DNA of 64,000 nt from assembly GCA_017390475.1 (NCBI GenBank), contig JAFPBO010000018.1, positions 1 through 64,000 of the forward strand, given 5' to 3'. Below the pieces are notes generated by a model. It searched no databases, had not been told where the DNA came from, and saw only the letters and a list, made by a program, of their open reading frames with translations. Positions 48,873-57,645 of this stretch are shown here, one piece after another (position 1 is the first letter of the stretch; every line of letters starts with the position of its first letter). The position numbers and the translations under genes are program-made. The DNA is from Loktanella sp. (GTDB lineage Bacteria > Pseudomonadota > Alphaproteobacteria > Rhodobacterales > Rhodobacteraceae).

Positions 48873-49796
48873 ATGAAACTGACATCAAGCCTGTCGGCGC
48901 TGGCCATCGTTGCGGCAGCACCTGCCTTTGCCAATTGTGACAGCATTACCTTTTCCGATGTCGGCTGGACCGATATCACCGCCACCACCGCCGCCACGAC
49001 CGTCGTGCTGGAGGCGCTGGGGTATGAAACCGAAACCACGATCCTGTCGGTGCCGGTGACCTATATCTCATTGGCCGAAGGCAATGTGGATGTGTTCCTT
49101 GGCAATTGGATGCCCACGATGGAGGCCGATATCGCGCCATATCGTGAGGCGGGCACTGTCGATACCGTGCGCACCAATCTGGAAGGGGCGAAATATACGC
49201 TCGCCGTGAACCGGGCTGCTGCCGATATGGGCATCACCAGCTTTGACGATATCGCCGCTAATGCCGATGCTTTGGACAACCGGATCTACGGGATCGAACC
49301 GGGCAATGACGGCAACCGCCTGATCCTTGACATGATCGAGGCGGATGCATTCGGCCTGTCCGGTTTCGAAGTGCTGGAAAGTTCCGAACAGGGGATGCTG
49401 GCGCAGGTGGACCGCGCATCGAACCGCAGTGAACCCATTGTGTTCCTTGGCTGGGAACCGCATCCGATGAACGCCAATTTCGATATGGAATATCTCGAAG
49501 GCGGCGATGATTGGTTCGGGCCTGATCTGGGCGGCGCGACCGTGCTGACCAATACCCGCGCCGGTTATGTCGACGAATGCCCCAATGTCGGGCAATTCCT
49601 CACAAATCTGGAATTCACGCTGGAGATGGAAAACGAGATCATGGGCGCGATCCTGAACGACGGGACTGATCCGTCCGAGGCTGCGACCGCATGGCTGACG
49701 GCGAACCCCGATGTCTTGCCCGCTTGGCTTGACGGCGTCACCGCCCGTGACGGTGGCGATGCGATGGAAGCCGTGAACGCGGCACTGGGTCTGTGA
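48873..49796 (+). CDS. choX: choline ABC transporter substrate-binding protein
   Basis: A 307-residue periplasmic protein with signal peptide ending APAFA. The OpuAC/ProX-type fold shows SDVGWTDITATTAAT at the start of the mature chain, YISLAEGNVDVFLGNWMPT near residue 65, and FLGWEPHPMN near 190, with aromatic and acidic residues typical of the choline/betaine-binding aromatic box. AGGGGAG lies six bases before the ATG. It faces betI and leads choXWV. Confidence 0.95.
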   Translation: MKLTSSLSALAIVAAAPAFANCDSITFSDVGWTDITATTAATTVVLEALGYETETTILSVPVTYISLAEGNVDVFLGNWMPTMEADIAPYREAGTVDTVRTNLEGAKYTLAVNRAAADMGITSFDDIAANADALDNRIYGIEPGNDGNRLILDMIEADAFGLSGFEVLESSEQGMLAQVDRASNRSEPIVFLGWEPHPMNANFDMEYLEGGDDWFGPDLGGATVLTNTRAGYVDECPNVGQFLTNLEFTLEMENEIMGAILNDGTDPSEAATAWLTANPDVLPAWLDGVTARDGGDAMEAVNAALGL

Positions 49797-49802
49797 TCTG
49801 AC

Positions 49803-49826
49803 GGGTCAGGCCTGCGGGCCTGACCC
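49803..49826 (+). promoter_or_regulatory. intercistronic hairpin between choX and choW
   Basis: GGGTCAGGCC-TGCG-GGCCTGACCC is a perfect ten-base-pair stem with a four-base loop, starting six bases after the choX stop. There is no T-run. Stems like this often protect the upstream message from 3' decay and give binding protein in excess over permease. That role is inferred from position. Confidence 0.75.
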
Positions 49827-49846
49827 ACCAAGGCAAAGGAAACAGG

Positions 49847-50680
49847 GTGAACTGGCTGACCGACAATAAAATCCCCATCGGGCCATGGGCCAGATCGGTA
49901 TTCGACTGGCTGAATGCCAATCTGGGCTTTGTCTTTGACTATATCTCGGATGTGATGGAATGGCTGATCGGGGCGATCCTTTGGGCGTTATCCACGCCGC
50001 ATCCCTTTGCGGTGATCGCCGCCTTTGCGGGGCTGACCTATGCCGTGCAGCGCAATTGGAAAACGGCGCTGTTTATCATGGTCGGGTTCATGTTCATCCT
50101 GAACCAGGGCTACTGGCGCGAAACGATGCAATCGCTGACGCTTGTGCTGTCGGCCTGTGTTGTCTGCATGGGGCTAGGCGTGCCCGTGGGCATTGCGGCG
50201 GCACACCGGCCAAAGCTGTATCGCGCGATGGTGCCGGTGCTGGACCTGATGCAGACGCTGCCAGTTTTCGTCTATCTGATCCCGGCCATCGTGTTTTTTG
50301 GCATCGGCATGGTCCCCGGCCTGATCGCCACGGTAATCTTTGTGCTGCCCGCGCCGATCCGGCTGACTTATCTGGGGGTGGCCTCTACCCCGACCGCCTT
50401 GCTCGAAGCAGCGCAGGCCTTTGGTGCCACGAAACGACAGATTTTATTCAAAGTTGAACTGCCATCTGCCCTGCCACAGATCATGGCGGGGCTGAACCAG
50501 ACGATCATGCTGTCGCTGTCGATGGTGGTGATTGCCGCACTGGTCGGTGCCAGTGGGCTGGGCGTGCCGGTGATCCGGGCGCTGAATACGGTGAATACCT
50601 CTCTCGGGTTTGAAAGCGGCTTTGTCATCGTCGTGGTCGCGATCATGCTGGACCGGATGCTGCGGGTGACACGCAAATGA
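49847..50680 (+). CDS. choW: choline ABC transporter permease
   Basis: A 277-residue membrane protein of the OpuAB/ProW type, starting at GTG 49847 with AAGGA nine bases upstream. Five to six membrane segments are visible, with the permease EAA-like loop ALLEAAQAFGATKRQILFKVELPSALP, split here, near residue 185-211. It opens WLTDNKIPIGPWA, typical of ChoW. It overlaps choV by ATGA. Confidence 0.95.
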   Translation: MNWLTDNKIPIGPWARSVFDWLNANLGFVFDYISDVMEWLIGAILWALSTPHPFAVIAAFAGLTYAVQRNWKTALFIMVGFMFILNQGYWRETMQSLTLVLSACVVCMGLGVPVGIAAAHRPKLYRAMVPVLDLMQTLPVFVYLIPAIVFFGIGMVPGLIATVIFVLPAPIRLTYLGVASTPTALLEAAQAFGATKRQILFKVELPSALPQIMAGLNQTIMLSLSMVVIAALVGASGLGVPVIRALNTVNTSLGFESGFVIVVVAIMLDRMLRVTRK

Positions 50681-51684
50681 ATGCTGTTGAATTTGACAAT
50701 GTAAGCATCGTTTTCGGGTCCCGGCCACAAGACGCCCTGCCCCTGATGGATGAAGGGCTGGACCGACCCGAAATTCTGAAACGTACCGATCAGGTGCTGG
50801 GGGTGCATGATTGTTCACTGAACGTGGCGCAGGGCGAAATCCTTGTGCTGATGGGGCTGTCAGGGTCTGGCAAATCCACCCTGCTGCGGGCAGTGAACGG
50901 CCTGAACCCGGTGGTGCGCGGGGCGGTGCGGATCTTTGACGGAGACTGGACCTGCAACGTCACCCATTCGAGCGCCAGCGACCTGCGCCGGGTGCGGCGT
51001 GAATGTGTTTCAATGGTGTTCCAGCAATTCGGCCTGCTGCCGTGGCGCACCGTGCGCGACAATGTGGGGCTTGGGCTGGAACTGGCGGGGCTGGACAAGG
51101 CCAAACTGCACGACCGCGTCGATCAGGAACTGGCGATGGTCGGCCTGTCCGAACGCGCCGATGCGCTGGTGGGCGAATTGTCAGGCGGAATGCAACAGCG
51201 CGTCGGGCTGGCGCGCGCCTTTGCCACAGATGCGCCGATCCTGCTGATGGATGAACCGTTCAGCGCCCTTGACCCGCTGATCCGGTCCAAATTGCAGGAT
51301 GAATTGCTGGATCTGCAAAAACAGCGCGGGCGCACGATCATTTTCGTCAGCCATGATCTGGATGAAGCGTTCAAGATCGGCAACCGGATCGCGATCATGG
51401 AGGGCGGGCGAATCGTGCAATGTGGCACGCCGCGCGATATCTATACTAATCCGGCCAACCCCTATGTGGCGGATTTCGTGGCCCATATGAATCCGCTGGG
51501 CGTGCTGACCGCGCGCGATGTGATGATCGCAGGCAGCGCCGATGGCGATCAGATCGACGTGGACACGCCGGTGCAGGCGATCCTGCAACAGATCGGCGCG
51601 CATGCTTTATCCGTCACGGAAAATGGTCAGCCTATCGGCCGGATCACGCAAAGCTCGCTGATCAAGCGCCTCGCGCCGACCTAA
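50677..51684 (+). CDS. choV: choline ABC transporter ATP-binding protein
   Basis: A 335-residue ABC ATPase with Walker A LMGLSGSGKSTLLRA near residue 62, signature LSGGMQQRVGLA near 168, and Walker B ILLMDEPFSALDP near 188. The conserved N-terminal VFGSRPQDALPLMDEG insertion is typical of choline/betaine importers. A C-terminal remnant resembling a single CBS half (DVDTPVQAILQQIGAHALSV) is shorter than the paired CBS domains of OpuAA-type subunits. It is the third gene of the choXWV operon. Confidence 0.95.
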   Translation: MNAVEFDNVSIVFGSRPQDALPLMDEGLDRPEILKRTDQVLGVHDCSLNVAQGEILVLMGLSGSGKSTLLRAVNGLNPVVRGAVRIFDGDWTCNVTHSSASDLRRVRRECVSMVFQQFGLLPWRTVRDNVGLGLELAGLDKAKLHDRVDQELAMVGLSERADALVGELSGGMQQRVGLARAFATDAPILLMDEPFSALDPLIRSKLQDELLDLQKQRGRTIIFVSHDLDEAFKIGNRIAIMEGGRIVQCGTPRDIYTNPANPYVADFVAHMNPLGVLTARDVMIAGSADGDQIDVDTPVQAILQQIGAHALSVTENGQPIGRITQSSLIKRLAPT

Positions 51685-51703
51685 TTCTTCCAGCTTCTTT
51701 TTT

Positions 51704-51726
51704 CCAAAAATACTCCCGCCGGAGGC
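51704..51726 (-). repeat. dispersed intergenic repeat, copy 5 (short form)
   Basis: On the minus strand it reads GCCTCCGGCGGGAG-TATTTTTGG, beginning 19 bases after the stop of the DMT permease gene in the same direction. It sits between convergent choV and the permease gene. Confidence 0.8.
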
Positions 51727-51745
51727 AGCGCCGTCAGGCGCTTCC

Positions 51746-52663
51746 TTACACTTTGGTTTCAGTCACCACCGGCGTCACCTGCCTGCGCGCCACCGCCTCG
51801 CGCCAAGTGATGAATGTGACCGAGGCCATGATCACCAAGCCGCCAAAGACGACCCAACCATCCACGCCCTCGCCAAAGACGACGGCGCCCAGCAGCACGG
51901 CCCAGACCAGTTGCAGGAATGTCACCGGCTGGGTGACTGTCAGCGGTGCGGCAGCAAAGGCCAGGGTCATCGTGTAATGGCCCACCGTGGCGAAACAGGC
52001 GACGAGGAACAGCCAGCCCACCTGCCCCAGCGTCGGCGTGACCCAGACCGCATAGGCGAAAGGGGCCAACCCGATAGTCACGGTGATCGACAGCATGCCG
52101 ACGACAACGGCAGCGGAGACCTCGCCCGATAATTGCTTGGCCAGCAGATAACCCACCGCGAACATCACGGCGGTGCCCAGCATGGCGATATGGCCCGGTT
52201 CGACCGCTTTCATTCCCGGGCGCAGGATGATCGCCGCCCCGATCAGGGCGATCACCACGGCCGCCAGACGGCGGGGCGGCAGTTTTTCACCCAGAAACAG
52301 CGCCGCGCCGATCGAGACATAGACCGGTGACAGGTAATTCATCGCCGTCACTTCGGCGATGGGAATGCGCGCCATGGCGTAGAACCACAGGATCACGGCA
52401 ATGGTATGCACCACGCCTCTGATCCCGAACATCTGCAATTGGCGGCGTGTCAGATGCGCTGCCAAGATTGGCCGGATCATCGGGATCAGAAACACCAGCC
52501 CCAAGGCATAACGCAGAAACGCCGCCTGCGAGGCAGGCACATCATCGCCCACGTGTTTCACAATGGCCGTGACAGCCACGAACATCGCCCCGGTCAGGAC
52601 CATCCACAAGACGCCCGCGACGGGCCGTGCTGGTTGCAAATCAGTCATGCCTTTGGGTCGCAT
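51746..52663 (-). CDS. DMT-family (EamA) permease
   Basis: A 305-residue membrane protein with ten predicted helices arranged as two EamA repeats (first from LWMVLTGAMFVAVTAIVKHV, second from GHIAMLGTAVMFAVGYLLAKQL). The conserved AAFLRYALGLVFLIP and LSPVYVSIGAALFLGEKLP motifs are present. The start is either ATG 52663 or ATG 52648; neither has a good ribosome site, and the frame continues upstream only as a shadow of the YmdB gene. Substrate unknown. Confidence 0.85.
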   Translation of the reverse strand: MRPKGMTDLQPARPVAGVLWMVLTGAMFVAVTAIVKHVGDDVPASQAAFLRYALGLVFLIPMIRPILAAHLTRRQLQMFGIRGVVHTIAVILWFYAMARIPIAEVTAMNYLSPVYVSIGAALFLGEKLPPRRLAAVVIALIGAAIILRPGMKAVEPGHIAMLGTAVMFAVGYLLAKQLSGEVSAAVVVGMLSITVTIGLAPFAYAVWVTPTLGQVGWLFLVACFATVGHYTMTLAFAAAPLTVTQPVTFLQLVWAVLLGAVVFGEGVDGWVVFGGLVIMASVTFITWREAVARRQVTPVVTETKV

Positions 52664-52732
52664 CAAAAATCGGCAAAGACCAGCGACATTTTCGCACTGG
52701 CACCGGCAGCGATCCACGCTTACCAAAGAGGG

Positions 52733-53548
52733 ATGAAGATACTTTTCCTTGGCGATGTCATGGGGCGCGCTGGCCGCACCGCAATCACAAATCACCTGCC
52801 GCGCCTGCGCGCCGAATGGCGGCTCGACTTCGTGGTCGTGAATGGCGAGAACGCCACATCCGGCATGGGTCTGTCGGCCCCGCATGCCAAATTGCTGCTG
52901 GAAGCCGGGGCAGATGTTGTCACTCTGGGCGATCATGCCTTTGATCAAAAGGATATGCTGGCCTTTGCCGCGCAGGAACCGCGGATCATCCGGCCGCTGA
53001 ATTTTTCCAAAGCCGCCCCCGGCGTGGGCGCACGGGTGTTTACCGCCGCGGGCGGGCGCAAAGTACTGGTCGCGCAGGTGCTGGGCCAGGTTTTCATGAA
53101 ACGCCCGTTTGATGACCCTTTCTCGGCTGTCGATGCGGTCATGCGGCAATACCCGATGGGCGGGCAGGTCAATGCCAGCCTGATCGATATGCATTGCGAA
53201 GCAACGTCGGAAAAGATGGCGATGGGCCATTTTTGCGACGGGCGCGCCAGTATCGTCGTCGGCACCCATACCCATGTCCCCACGGCGGATGCGATGATTC
53301 TGGGCGGCGGCACGGCGTATCAGACCGATGCAGGCATGTGCGGCGATTACAATTCGGTCATCGGCATGGACAAGGCCGAACCTTTGCGCCGATTTATCAC
53401 CGGCATGCCCAAAGATCGTTTCACCCCGGCTGAATCCGAGGCGACTTTGTCCGGCCTCTATGTCGAAACCGATGACCGGACCGGCAAGGCCACCCGCGTG
53501 GACATGGTGCGTCAGGGTGGCAGGTTGGCGGCGAGCGGCCCTGCATGA
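52733..53548 (+). CDS. YmdB-family metallophosphoesterase
   Basis: A 271-residue protein of the YmdB/TIGR00282 family, a dinuclear-metal phosphoesterase; the Bacillus homologue hydrolyses cyclic nucleotides. Visible metal-site motifs are FLGDVMGRAGR at the N-terminus, VVNGENATSGMGLS near residue 40, LGDHAFDQKDM near 65 and VVGTHTHVPTADAM near 175, with YQTDAGMCGDYNSVIGMD behind it. AGAGGG precedes ATG 52733. It overlaps the next gene by ATGA. Confidence 0.9.
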   Translation: MKILFLGDVMGRAGRTAITNHLPRLRAEWRLDFVVVNGENATSGMGLSAPHAKLLLEAGADVVTLGDHAFDQKDMLAFAAQEPRIIRPLNFSKAAPGVGARVFTAAGGRKVLVAQVLGQVFMKRPFDDPFSAVDAVMRQYPMGGQVNASLIDMHCEATSEKMAMGHFCDGRASIVVGTHTHVPTADAMILGGGTAYQTDAGMCGDYNSVIGMDKAEPLRRFITGMPKDRFTPAESEATLSGLYVETDDRTGKATRVDMVRQGGRLAASGPA

Positions 53549-54465
53549 CCCGCGATCATGGCGTCCTGACACTGGCGCTTGTCGCCTTGGGCGCCGGCTG
53601 GGGGCTGACGCAGCCGCTGACGAAAATAACCGTCATGGCGGGCTATGAACCTTTTGGCATGATCTTCTGGCAGATGCTGATCGGCACGGTCCTGCTGGGT
53701 GGATGGCGTTGGCGCAGTCTGGGGCATTTACCGGTGACACCAAAGACGCTGGCCTTCTGGCTGATGATTGCGACGCTTGGCACGCTGATCCCGAATTCCG
53801 CAAGCTACCGCGCTGCATTCACCTTGCCATCCGGGGTCATGTCGATCGTGATCTCGACCATTCCGCTGATCGCCTTTCCGATCGCGCTGGCGCTTGGCAA
53901 TGACCGTTTTTCCTGGCGACGCATGGCAGGTCTGGCGCTGGGACTGACCGCTGTCGCCCTGATTGCGCTGCCCGAGGCGAGCCTGCCAGACCGGGCCATG
54001 GTGGCTCTTCTGCCTTTGGCACTGATTGCCCCGCTCTGTTATGCGCTGGAAGGTAATGTTGTCGCCCGATGGGGCACGGCGGGGCTTGATCCGGTGCAAC
54101 TGCTGTTCGGGGCATCGGCCATCGGGGTGGTGATCGCGCTGCCGCTGGCACTGGGGACAGGGCAGTTCCGCATGCCCGGCGCGCCGTTCATTCTGGCCGA
54201 TGTCACCATGGTGCTGGGGGCGGTGATCCATGTCGTAGTCTATACCGGCTATATCTGGCTGGTCCGGCAGGGCGGCGCGGTTTTTGCCGGGCAGATCAGC
54301 TATCTGGTCACCGGGTTCGGCGTGCTCTGGGCGATGCTGTTGTTGCGCGAACATTACAGTCTTTGGGTCTGGGCCGCCCTCGGCGCGATGGCGGTCGGGT
54401 TGACGCTAGTGCGCCCGAGGGCGACCGGAACGCCCGCTGCGAAAGGCGCTTTGTCCAATGAATGA
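53545..54465 (+). CDS. DMT-family (EamA) permease
   Basis: A 306-residue permease with ten predicted helices in two EamA halves. It opens VLTLALVALGAGWGLTQPLTKI, with FTLPSGVMSIVISTIPLIAFPIAL in the fourth helix region and GGAVFAGQISYLVTGFGVLWAM in the ninth. It is not close to the other DMT gene in sequence. It is translationally coupled to the YmdB gene upstream and overlaps the SLC13 gene downstream by eight bases, so the three form an operon. Substrate unknown. Confidence 0.87.
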   Translation: MTRDHGVLTLALVALGAGWGLTQPLTKITVMAGYEPFGMIFWQMLIGTVLLGGWRWRSLGHLPVTPKTLAFWLMIATLGTLIPNSASYRAAFTLPSGVMSIVISTIPLIAFPIALALGNDRFSWRRMAGLALGLTAVALIALPEASLPDRAMVALLPLALIAPLCYALEGNVVARWGTAGLDPVQLLFGASAIGVVIALPLALGTGQFRMPGAPFILADVTMVLGAVIHVVVYTGYIWLVRQGGAVFAGQISYLVTGFGVLWAMLLLREHYSLWVWAALGAMAVGLTLVRPRATGTPAAKGALSNE

Positions 54466-56239
54466 CCTGTTCACCCTGACGCAACCGCAAGAGGCCTGGC
54501 TGACGCTTATCGTTGTCGTGGGGATGTTCGTGCTGTTCCTGCGCGAAACCTTCCCGACCGAGGTTGTCGCGATGACCGGGGTCACCATTTTGCTGATCAC
54601 CGGCGTGCTGCCCTATCAGGCAGCGGTGAATGCTTTTGCCAACCCGGCCCCATGGACCATTGCGGCGATGTTCATCATCGTCGGTGCCTTGGTACGCACC
54701 GGCGCATTGGATGCGATGACCCGGTTGGCCGAACGGCAGGCCAAGGTCAGCCCGGCCCGCGCCATCGGTGGCGGGCTGTTGTTCGTGGCCTTTGCCAGTG
54801 CGATCATGAACAACACGCCGCTGGTTGTGGTGATGATCCCGGTGTTTATCCAATTGTCGCGGTCATTGGGCGTGTCCGCGTCGAAACTGCTGATCCCGCT
54901 GAGCTATGCTGCCATAGTTGGTGGCACGCTGACGCTGATCGGCACCTCGACCAACCTGCTGGTGGATGGTGTCGCGCGGGCTTCGGGCATGGAGCCATTC
55001 GGCATTCTGGAAATCCTGCCGGTTGGTCTGGTCGTCGTGGCCTGGACCTTTACCTATATGTATTTCATGGGTCCAAAGCTGCTACCCGACCGACAAAGCA
55101 TGGCCACGATGCTGTCGGACCGGTCGAAGAAAAAGTTTTTCTCGGAGGCTGTGATCCCCCCCGACAGCAACCTGATCGGGCGTGAAGTCACCGGCGTGCA
55201 ATTGTTCAAACGCGACGGTGTGCGGCTGATCGACGTGGTGCGCGGCGATCAATCTTTGCGCCGCAACCTCTTGGACGTGACATTGCAGGTCGGTGACCGC
55301 GTGGTGCTGCGCACGGAAATGACCGAACTGTTGTCGCTGCAAGCCAATAAAGAATTGCGCCGGGTCGATCAGGTCTCTGCGGTGGAAACCACCACGGTCG
55401 AGGTGCTGATCACCCCCAATTGCAAGATGGCGGACCGGCGGCTGGGGTCTTTGCGGTTGCGGCGGCGTTATGCGGTCTATCCGCTGGCAGTACACCGGCG
55501 CGACAGCAATATCAGCCAGCAGATTGACGATATGGTCGTGCGGGTCGGCGATACCCTGCTGCTGGAAGGCGCGCCCGCCGATATCCAAAGGCTGGCCGAA
55601 GACATGAACCTTGGCGATGTCTCTGCCCCGTCGCAGCGGGCGTATCGCCGTGGGCATGCGCCAGTGGCTATTGTCGTCTTGCTGGGCATCGTCGGGCTGG
55701 CCGCGCTGAACGTCGCGCCGATCCTGATGTTGGCGATGATCGGCGTGACAGTTGTTTTGACGATGGGCTGTATCGACGCGGATGAGGCGTTTTCATTCAT
55801 CGAAGGTCGGTTGCTGGCGCTGATTTTCGCCATGCTCGGCGTCGGATCGGCACTGGAATCCTCGGGCGCAGTGGAAATGATCGCCAATGCCGCCTCGCCT
55901 TATCTGCTCGCCCTGCCGCCGTTTCTGATCGTGCTGGCGGTCTATTCGCTGGCCAGTCTGCTGACGGAAATGGTGTCCAACAATGCCGTGGCGGTGGTGA
56001 TGACGCCGATTGCCATTGGCCTTGCCGTGGCCCTTGGCGTTGATCCGCGCCCGCTGGTCGTCGCCGTAATGATCGCCGCCAGCGCCAGTTTCGCGACACC
56101 CATCGGGTATCAGACCAATACCTTGGTCTTTGGCCCCGGTGGCTATAAATTTACCGACTTCCTGCGCTTTGGTATTCCGCTGAATGTGACCCTTGCACCC
56201 GTCGTATCCTTTGTGATCCCGCTGATCTGGCCCTTGTAA
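54458..56239 (+). CDS. SLC13-family permease with RCK-C domains
   Basis: A 593-residue anion permease of the divalent anion/sodium symporter type. N-terminal helices include MNNTPLVVVMIPVF and the conserved LIGTSTNLLVDG. A soluble central region (about residues 215-390) carries two RCK-C/TrkA-C-like domains (NLIGREVTGVQLFKRDGVRL; ADRRLGSLRLRRRYAVYPL). The C-terminal helices hold LTEMVSNNAVAVVMTPIAIGLA and PIGYQTNTLVFGPGGYKF. Such proteins carry sulfate or dicarboxylates; the substrate here is not shown. It ends the YmdB-DMT-SLC13 run. Confidence 0.9.
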   Translation: MNDLFTLTQPQEAWLTLIVVVGMFVLFLRETFPTEVVAMTGVTILLITGVLPYQAAVNAFANPAPWTIAAMFIIVGALVRTGALDAMTRLAERQAKVSPARAIGGGLLFVAFASAIMNNTPLVVVMIPVFIQLSRSLGVSASKLLIPLSYAAIVGGTLTLIGTSTNLLVDGVARASGMEPFGILEILPVGLVVVAWTFTYMYFMGPKLLPDRQSMATMLSDRSKKKFFSEAVIPPDSNLIGREVTGVQLFKRDGVRLIDVVRGDQSLRRNLLDVTLQVGDRVVLRTEMTELLSLQANKELRRVDQVSAVETTTVEVLITPNCKMADRRLGSLRLRRRYAVYPLAVHRRDSNISQQIDDMVVRVGDTLLLEGAPADIQRLAEDMNLGDVSAPSQRAYRRGHAPVAIVVLLGIVGLAALNVAPILMLAMIGVTVVLTMGCIDADEAFSFIEGRLLALIFAMLGVGSALESSGAVEMIANAASPYLLALPPFLIVLAVYSLASLLTEMVSNNAVAVVMTPIAIGLAVALGVDPRPLVVAVMIAASASFATPIGYQTNTLVFGPGGYKFTDFLRFGIPLNVTLAPVVSFVIPLIWPL

Positions 56240-56299
56240 GCAGGCTGGCCCATGCCTTATAGAGGCGCAGATTTACATCAGATATGACGGGAGTTTCCG

Positions 56300-57049
56300 A
56301 TGGCGGGCCATTCCAAATGGGCGAATATCCAGCACCGCAAGGGCCGGCAGGATAAGCTGCGTTCCAAGCTGTTTTCCAAACTCGCCAAGGAAATCACCGT
56401 GGCCGCCAAGATGGGCGACCCCGACCCCGACAAGAACCCCCGTCTGCGCCTGGCCGTGAAAGAGGCCAAGTCGAATTCTGTCCCCAAGGATGTGATCGAC
56501 CGCGCGATCAAGAAATCGCAAGGCGGCGATGCGGAAAATTACGATGAAATCCGCTATGAAGGTTACGGGCCGGGTGGCATTGCTGTCATCGTCGAGGCGA
56601 TGACCGATAACCGCAACCGCACCGCATCGACCGTGCGGTCGACCTTTACCAAAAGCGGCGGCAATCTGGGTGAGACGGGGTCGGTCGCCTTCATGTTCGA
56701 CCGCAAGGGCGAGATTGTTTATCCCGCCGCCGTTGCTGACGCTGACACGGTGATGATGGCCGCGATTGAAGCCGGTGCCGAGGATGTGCAAAGCGACGAT
56801 GATAACCACGTCATCTATTGCGCCGATACCGATCTGGCGGAAGTATCCAATGCGCTGGAACCGGCTTTGGGTGAATCGATCTCGACCAAGCTGATCTGGA
56901 AGCCCAATATGACCACCGAGGTCGATCTGGAAGGGCTGACCAAGCTGATGAAGCTGCTTGATACGCTGGAAGACGATGACGATGTGCAGCGCGTGACGGC
57001 GAATTTCGAAGCATCAGACGAGGTGATGGCTGCGTTTTCGGAGAGCTGA
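56300..57049 (+). CDS. yebC: YebC/PmpR-family protein
   Basis: A 249-residue protein opening [19 protein letters not shown], the family hallmark. It contains [40 protein letters not shown] and [15 protein letters not shown]. It is described as a DNA-binding regulator in some bacteria and, more recently, as a ribosome-associated factor that relieves stalling at proline stretches. GGGAG lies seven bases before the ATG. In many genomes it neighbours ruvC; here it does not. Confidence 0.96.
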   Translation: MAGHSKWANIQHRKGRQDKLRSKLFSKLAKEITVAAKMGDPDPDKNPRLRLAVKEAKSNSVPKDVIDRAIKKSQGGDAENYDEIRYEGYGPGGIAVIVEAMTDNRNRTASTVRSTFTKSGGNLGETGSVAFMFDRKGEIVYPAAVADADTVMMAAIEAGAEDVQSDDDNHVIYCADTDLAEVSNALEPALGESISTKLIWKPNMTTEVDLEGLTKLMKLLDTLEDDDDVQRVTANFEASDEVMAAFSES

Positions 57050-57068
57050 GTTCCGGAAAAACTTCTAT

Positions 57069-57101
57069 GCCTCCGGCGGGGATATTTGTACTCGGAAGAT
57101 G
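57069..57101 (+). repeat. dispersed intergenic repeat, copy 6
   Basis: GCCTCCGGCGGGG-ATATTTGTAC-TCGGAAGATG begins 19 bases after the yebC stop in the same direction and ends one base before the convergent cyclo-ligase stop. It is a full-length copy nearly identical to copy 3. Confidence 0.85.
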
Positions 57102-57102
57102 A

Positions 57103-57645
57103 TCAGGGTGTGATAATGCCCTGTTCCGTCACGATCAGGTCAAGTGGCTGATCCGTGGAATCCAGCGGCAGATCGGGGTCTTCCTGTGCGGCATAGGCGA
57201 AACCGATGGCCATGACCGGGCCTGTGCTACGCAATTTGTCCAGCGTGCGGTCGTAAAAGCCGCCGCCATAGCCGAGCCGGTCGCCTTTGCGGGTAAAAGC
57301 CACCAAAGGCACGATCAGGATCTGGGGGATCATCCAATCGCCGGATGCGGGGATATCCGCGCCGAAGGTGCCGGGGATCAGCGCGCAATCAGGCTCCCAC
57401 AGGCGGAATTGCAGTGGTGCTGCTTTGCGGATGATCACCGGCACGCCGACGGGGCCGTAAGCCGCCGCCTCTGCCATGGCGGGGCGCGGGTCGATTTCCG
57501 TACGCATCGGCATGTAACTTGCCAAAGGCACGCCGCGATAGCCTGCCAGAACCTCGCTCAGGTAACCGGCACTTGCGGTTTCCGGGTCATGCGCCGCCGC
57601 GCGTCGGGCAAAAGCGGCGGTCCGGGCGGTGGATTTGTCGATCAC
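57103..57645 (-). CDS. 5-formyltetrahydrofolate cyclo-ligase
   Basis: A 180-residue enzyme that converts 5-formyl-THF to methenyl-THF with ATP. The ATP-binding motif RLGYGGGFYDRTLDKL near residue 120 is diagnostic, with the N-terminal SYMPMRTEIDPRP substrate loop and the central PLVAFTRKGDR segment. The GTG start at 57645 overlaps the mgtE stop (GTGA), so it is coupled to mgtE upstream. Confidence 0.95.
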   Translation of the reverse strand: MIDKSTARTAAFARRAAAHDPETASAGYLSEVLAGYRGVPLASYMPMRTEIDPRPAMAEAAAYGPVGVPVIIRKAAPLQFRLWEPDCALIPGTFGADIPASGDWMIPQILIVPLVAFTRKGDRLGYGGGFYDRTLDKLRSTGPVMAIGFAYAAQEDPDLPLDSTDQPLDLIVTEQGIITP

